Source: Panorpa germanica (lineage: Eukaryota; Arthropoda; Insecta; Mecoptera; Panorpidae). Taken from it: a stretch of DNA of 64,000 nucleotides. Below the pieces are notes generated by a model. It did not search any database, was not told where the DNA came from, and was given only the letters and a program-made list of their open reading frames with translations. This document shows, piece after piece, positions 62,251 through 64,000 of this stretch. The translations under genes and the position numbers were made by a program. The first letter of the stretch is position 1; the number at the start of each line of letters is the position of its first letter. The DNA is taken from contig OY783219.1 of assembly GCA_963678705.1 (NCBI GenBank), positions 5,022,001 through 5,086,000 of the forward strand, written 5' to 3'.

Positions 62251-64000
62251 CATATTTTAATTTATTCTCCCACTTCTGAATTTATCTTCTATCATTCTCC
62301 CACTTCTAAATTTGTCTTAACTTCAAAACTGCCCCACAACCTACTTTACTCTTCTACTAATTATGAAAGATGTAGCCAAATATGAACTGTCAAAAAGCTA
62401 TTGCCTCATTACACTCTCTATTTAAATTATTTGAATTCTTGATTTTCTATGTCTGCAAACGATTTTAAAATAAACTTTAACTTTACATGCTCTCCCCTAT
62501 TGCTATTGCTGTCTATATAACAAAAGCTACAAATAATGACAACGTTATAATTCTGATAATTTCCGTTATGACGTCATAAACGATTTAAACCTTTTCAAAA
62601 CATTCCAAAACACCGATTTATATTTTCTATATTTGTTTGTAAATAGCAGGAGGGATGTCAAGGGGTGAAGGTGGGTGATAGGGGTGACGCCGCCTTTGAC
62701 GGGTTGGTTTCTAAGGGTTACTTGCTTTTGTTTCTATATATTATTACCCTTTTGTGTATTTCGTACCTTTTGTTACACACTTTCAGCTAATAGAATTACA
62801 TAAGCCAACAAACTCATTGTTGCTTATGTAATTTCATTTAGACAGAGCCGAATTTATGTTGGTGGAAAAGGGTACAATAAGAAGCCACAACAATGCATCT
62901 TATTGGGATGAAAATGAAGTGTCGAACCTTCAGAAAGGTTGTTCATAAACTTAGAGTTATTACCTAAGTCCTAGCTTTTGTTATTTCTAATTAAAATGTG
63001 AAATGTTCCGCATTTCATTATATAGTTATATATAAAGAGAGTCATACAACCTATTCCATCTCTGTGAAACATTTAACAACATAAATTTCATACAGTTTCC
63101 ATATTAAATATTAATTGATACGTAATAACATTAACTCCTTCAAATTGTCAGATACTACACATCTTACATTATATTGTCTCACTAAAATGACGTAATATAA
63201 TGTGTTTGAAGTGTAATATGTATCAATTTATTAGACGCTTTCAAAACCGCTTATTATTACTATGTAGTATGTATATATTAATCCAGGGTAATTACAAATT
63301 ATCCAGGTTGATGAATCCTGAATAATAAGGCGTATTAAGATGAAGAGAGGGGAAAGTAATTATAACAAAATACTAAAGCAGAGGGTGTGAAAGTGATGGC
63401 GGTGTATTAGTATTAAATTTTACCTTTTAGTCACTTATTTATTTAATTTTAATTTGCTTCGATGTTGTTTACTTCACTGACAGGTTTAATTCAAAGAATA
63501 GCTTAGTTATACAATATATATATTTGTAAAGACACATCCATATTAATACAGAAATAAACGTGGCAACTGCGCCGAGTGTTATTCGTTGTAACACATCGCA
63601 AACATAACCAAGTACCGCGCTTATGTTGAAGCAATATAAAAGCGCTGTTGCCACATCACTACTACTGTACGATTCATCACAATAATATCTCGATAACGGC
63701 GTGGTCAATAATTTAAATTTTTTTGTATAAGGTCTGTGACTACGATTTTTATAACATATCAAATTTTCATGAAGTTTATAGAAAAACTTATATTCCTGTG
63801 CTAAAATTACAGAATTTTGATTTCCATTTTCTTAAAAATAGCGTGGTCAATTTAAAAATAATTAGGGTTATATTATTCGTATTTAATCAAAGCATAATTA
63901 GGCAAAGTTTTATTCAAATCCTGCATTAGGAGATGTATAGAAAAGCCTGTCAAAAACTGCGACTATTTCTTTTTAAGTTGACAAGAGAATATTGCCCAAA

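Larger units (their letters stand above)
58913..64000. other. Non-coding DNA, probably first intron of the 56.6-kb gene
   Basis: Repeats listed separately. Otherwise AT-rich, with small hairpins (59598-59627 with CGTCACGAT arms; 62812-62840 with ATTACATAAGC arms). Overlapping frames on both strands at 61368-61664 are unexplained but resemble nothing known. Confidence 0.4.

Overview
The window is nuclear DNA of an animal, almost certainly an insect. The genes have GT-AG introns, AATAAA poly(A) signals, an RREB1/Hindsight-type zinc-finger gene and an arthropod-style core promoter. The background is very AT-rich and crowded with small non-autonomous DNA transposons. The order cannot be fixed from the sequence alone.

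Layout. Positions 1-38.8 kb hold no convincing protein-coding gene. They contain several families of MITE-like elements, other dispersed repeats, a fossil mariner transposase and (AT)n microsatellites. A few islands look like cis-regulatory DNA or untranslated exons: an isolated microexon at 16,381, a possible first exon ending at 24,918, an RFX-type X-box pair near 34.0 kb and GATA-site clusters. Because the first clear exon at 38,792 begins with a splice acceptor, at least one upstream exon exists, and much of this stretch is probably the long 5' intron and regulatory domain of the zinc-finger gene. From 38.8 to 45.3 kb lies that gene (RREB1 / pebbled-hindsight orthologue, 5 coding exons, 1656 residues, about 16 C2H2 fingers). 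From 50.9 to 52.4 kb is a 7-exon CCDC77 (centrosomal coiled-coil) orthologue of 338 residues. From 53.07 to 55.25 kb is a single-exon CNOT4-like gene (RING + RRM + CCCH; E3 ligase of the CCR4-NOT complex). At 56.6 kb a TATA/Inr/DPE promoter with correct spacing opens a new + strand transcription unit whose coding part is probably beyond the window. From 57 to 64 kb there are repeats and no recognised coding exon.

How the genes relate: all three protein genes are on the + strand. There is no operon logic; CCDC77 and the CNOT4-like gene are 670 bp apart and each has its own poly(A) signal. Three exon-like segments with good splice signals on the - strand (55,811-55,703, 50,516-50,392 and 49,060 down to a poly(A) signal at 48,973) suggest a spliced antisense, probably non-coding, transcript enclosing both genes.

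Most unusual item: positions 48,411-48,616 hold six different perfect hairpins packed end to end, several with a TTC or GAA triloop, the last with a 28-bp stem. They lie just upstream of a tRNA-derived SINE. This looks unlike the rest of the window and is the best candidate for an undescribed element or a foreign (organelle-like) insertion.
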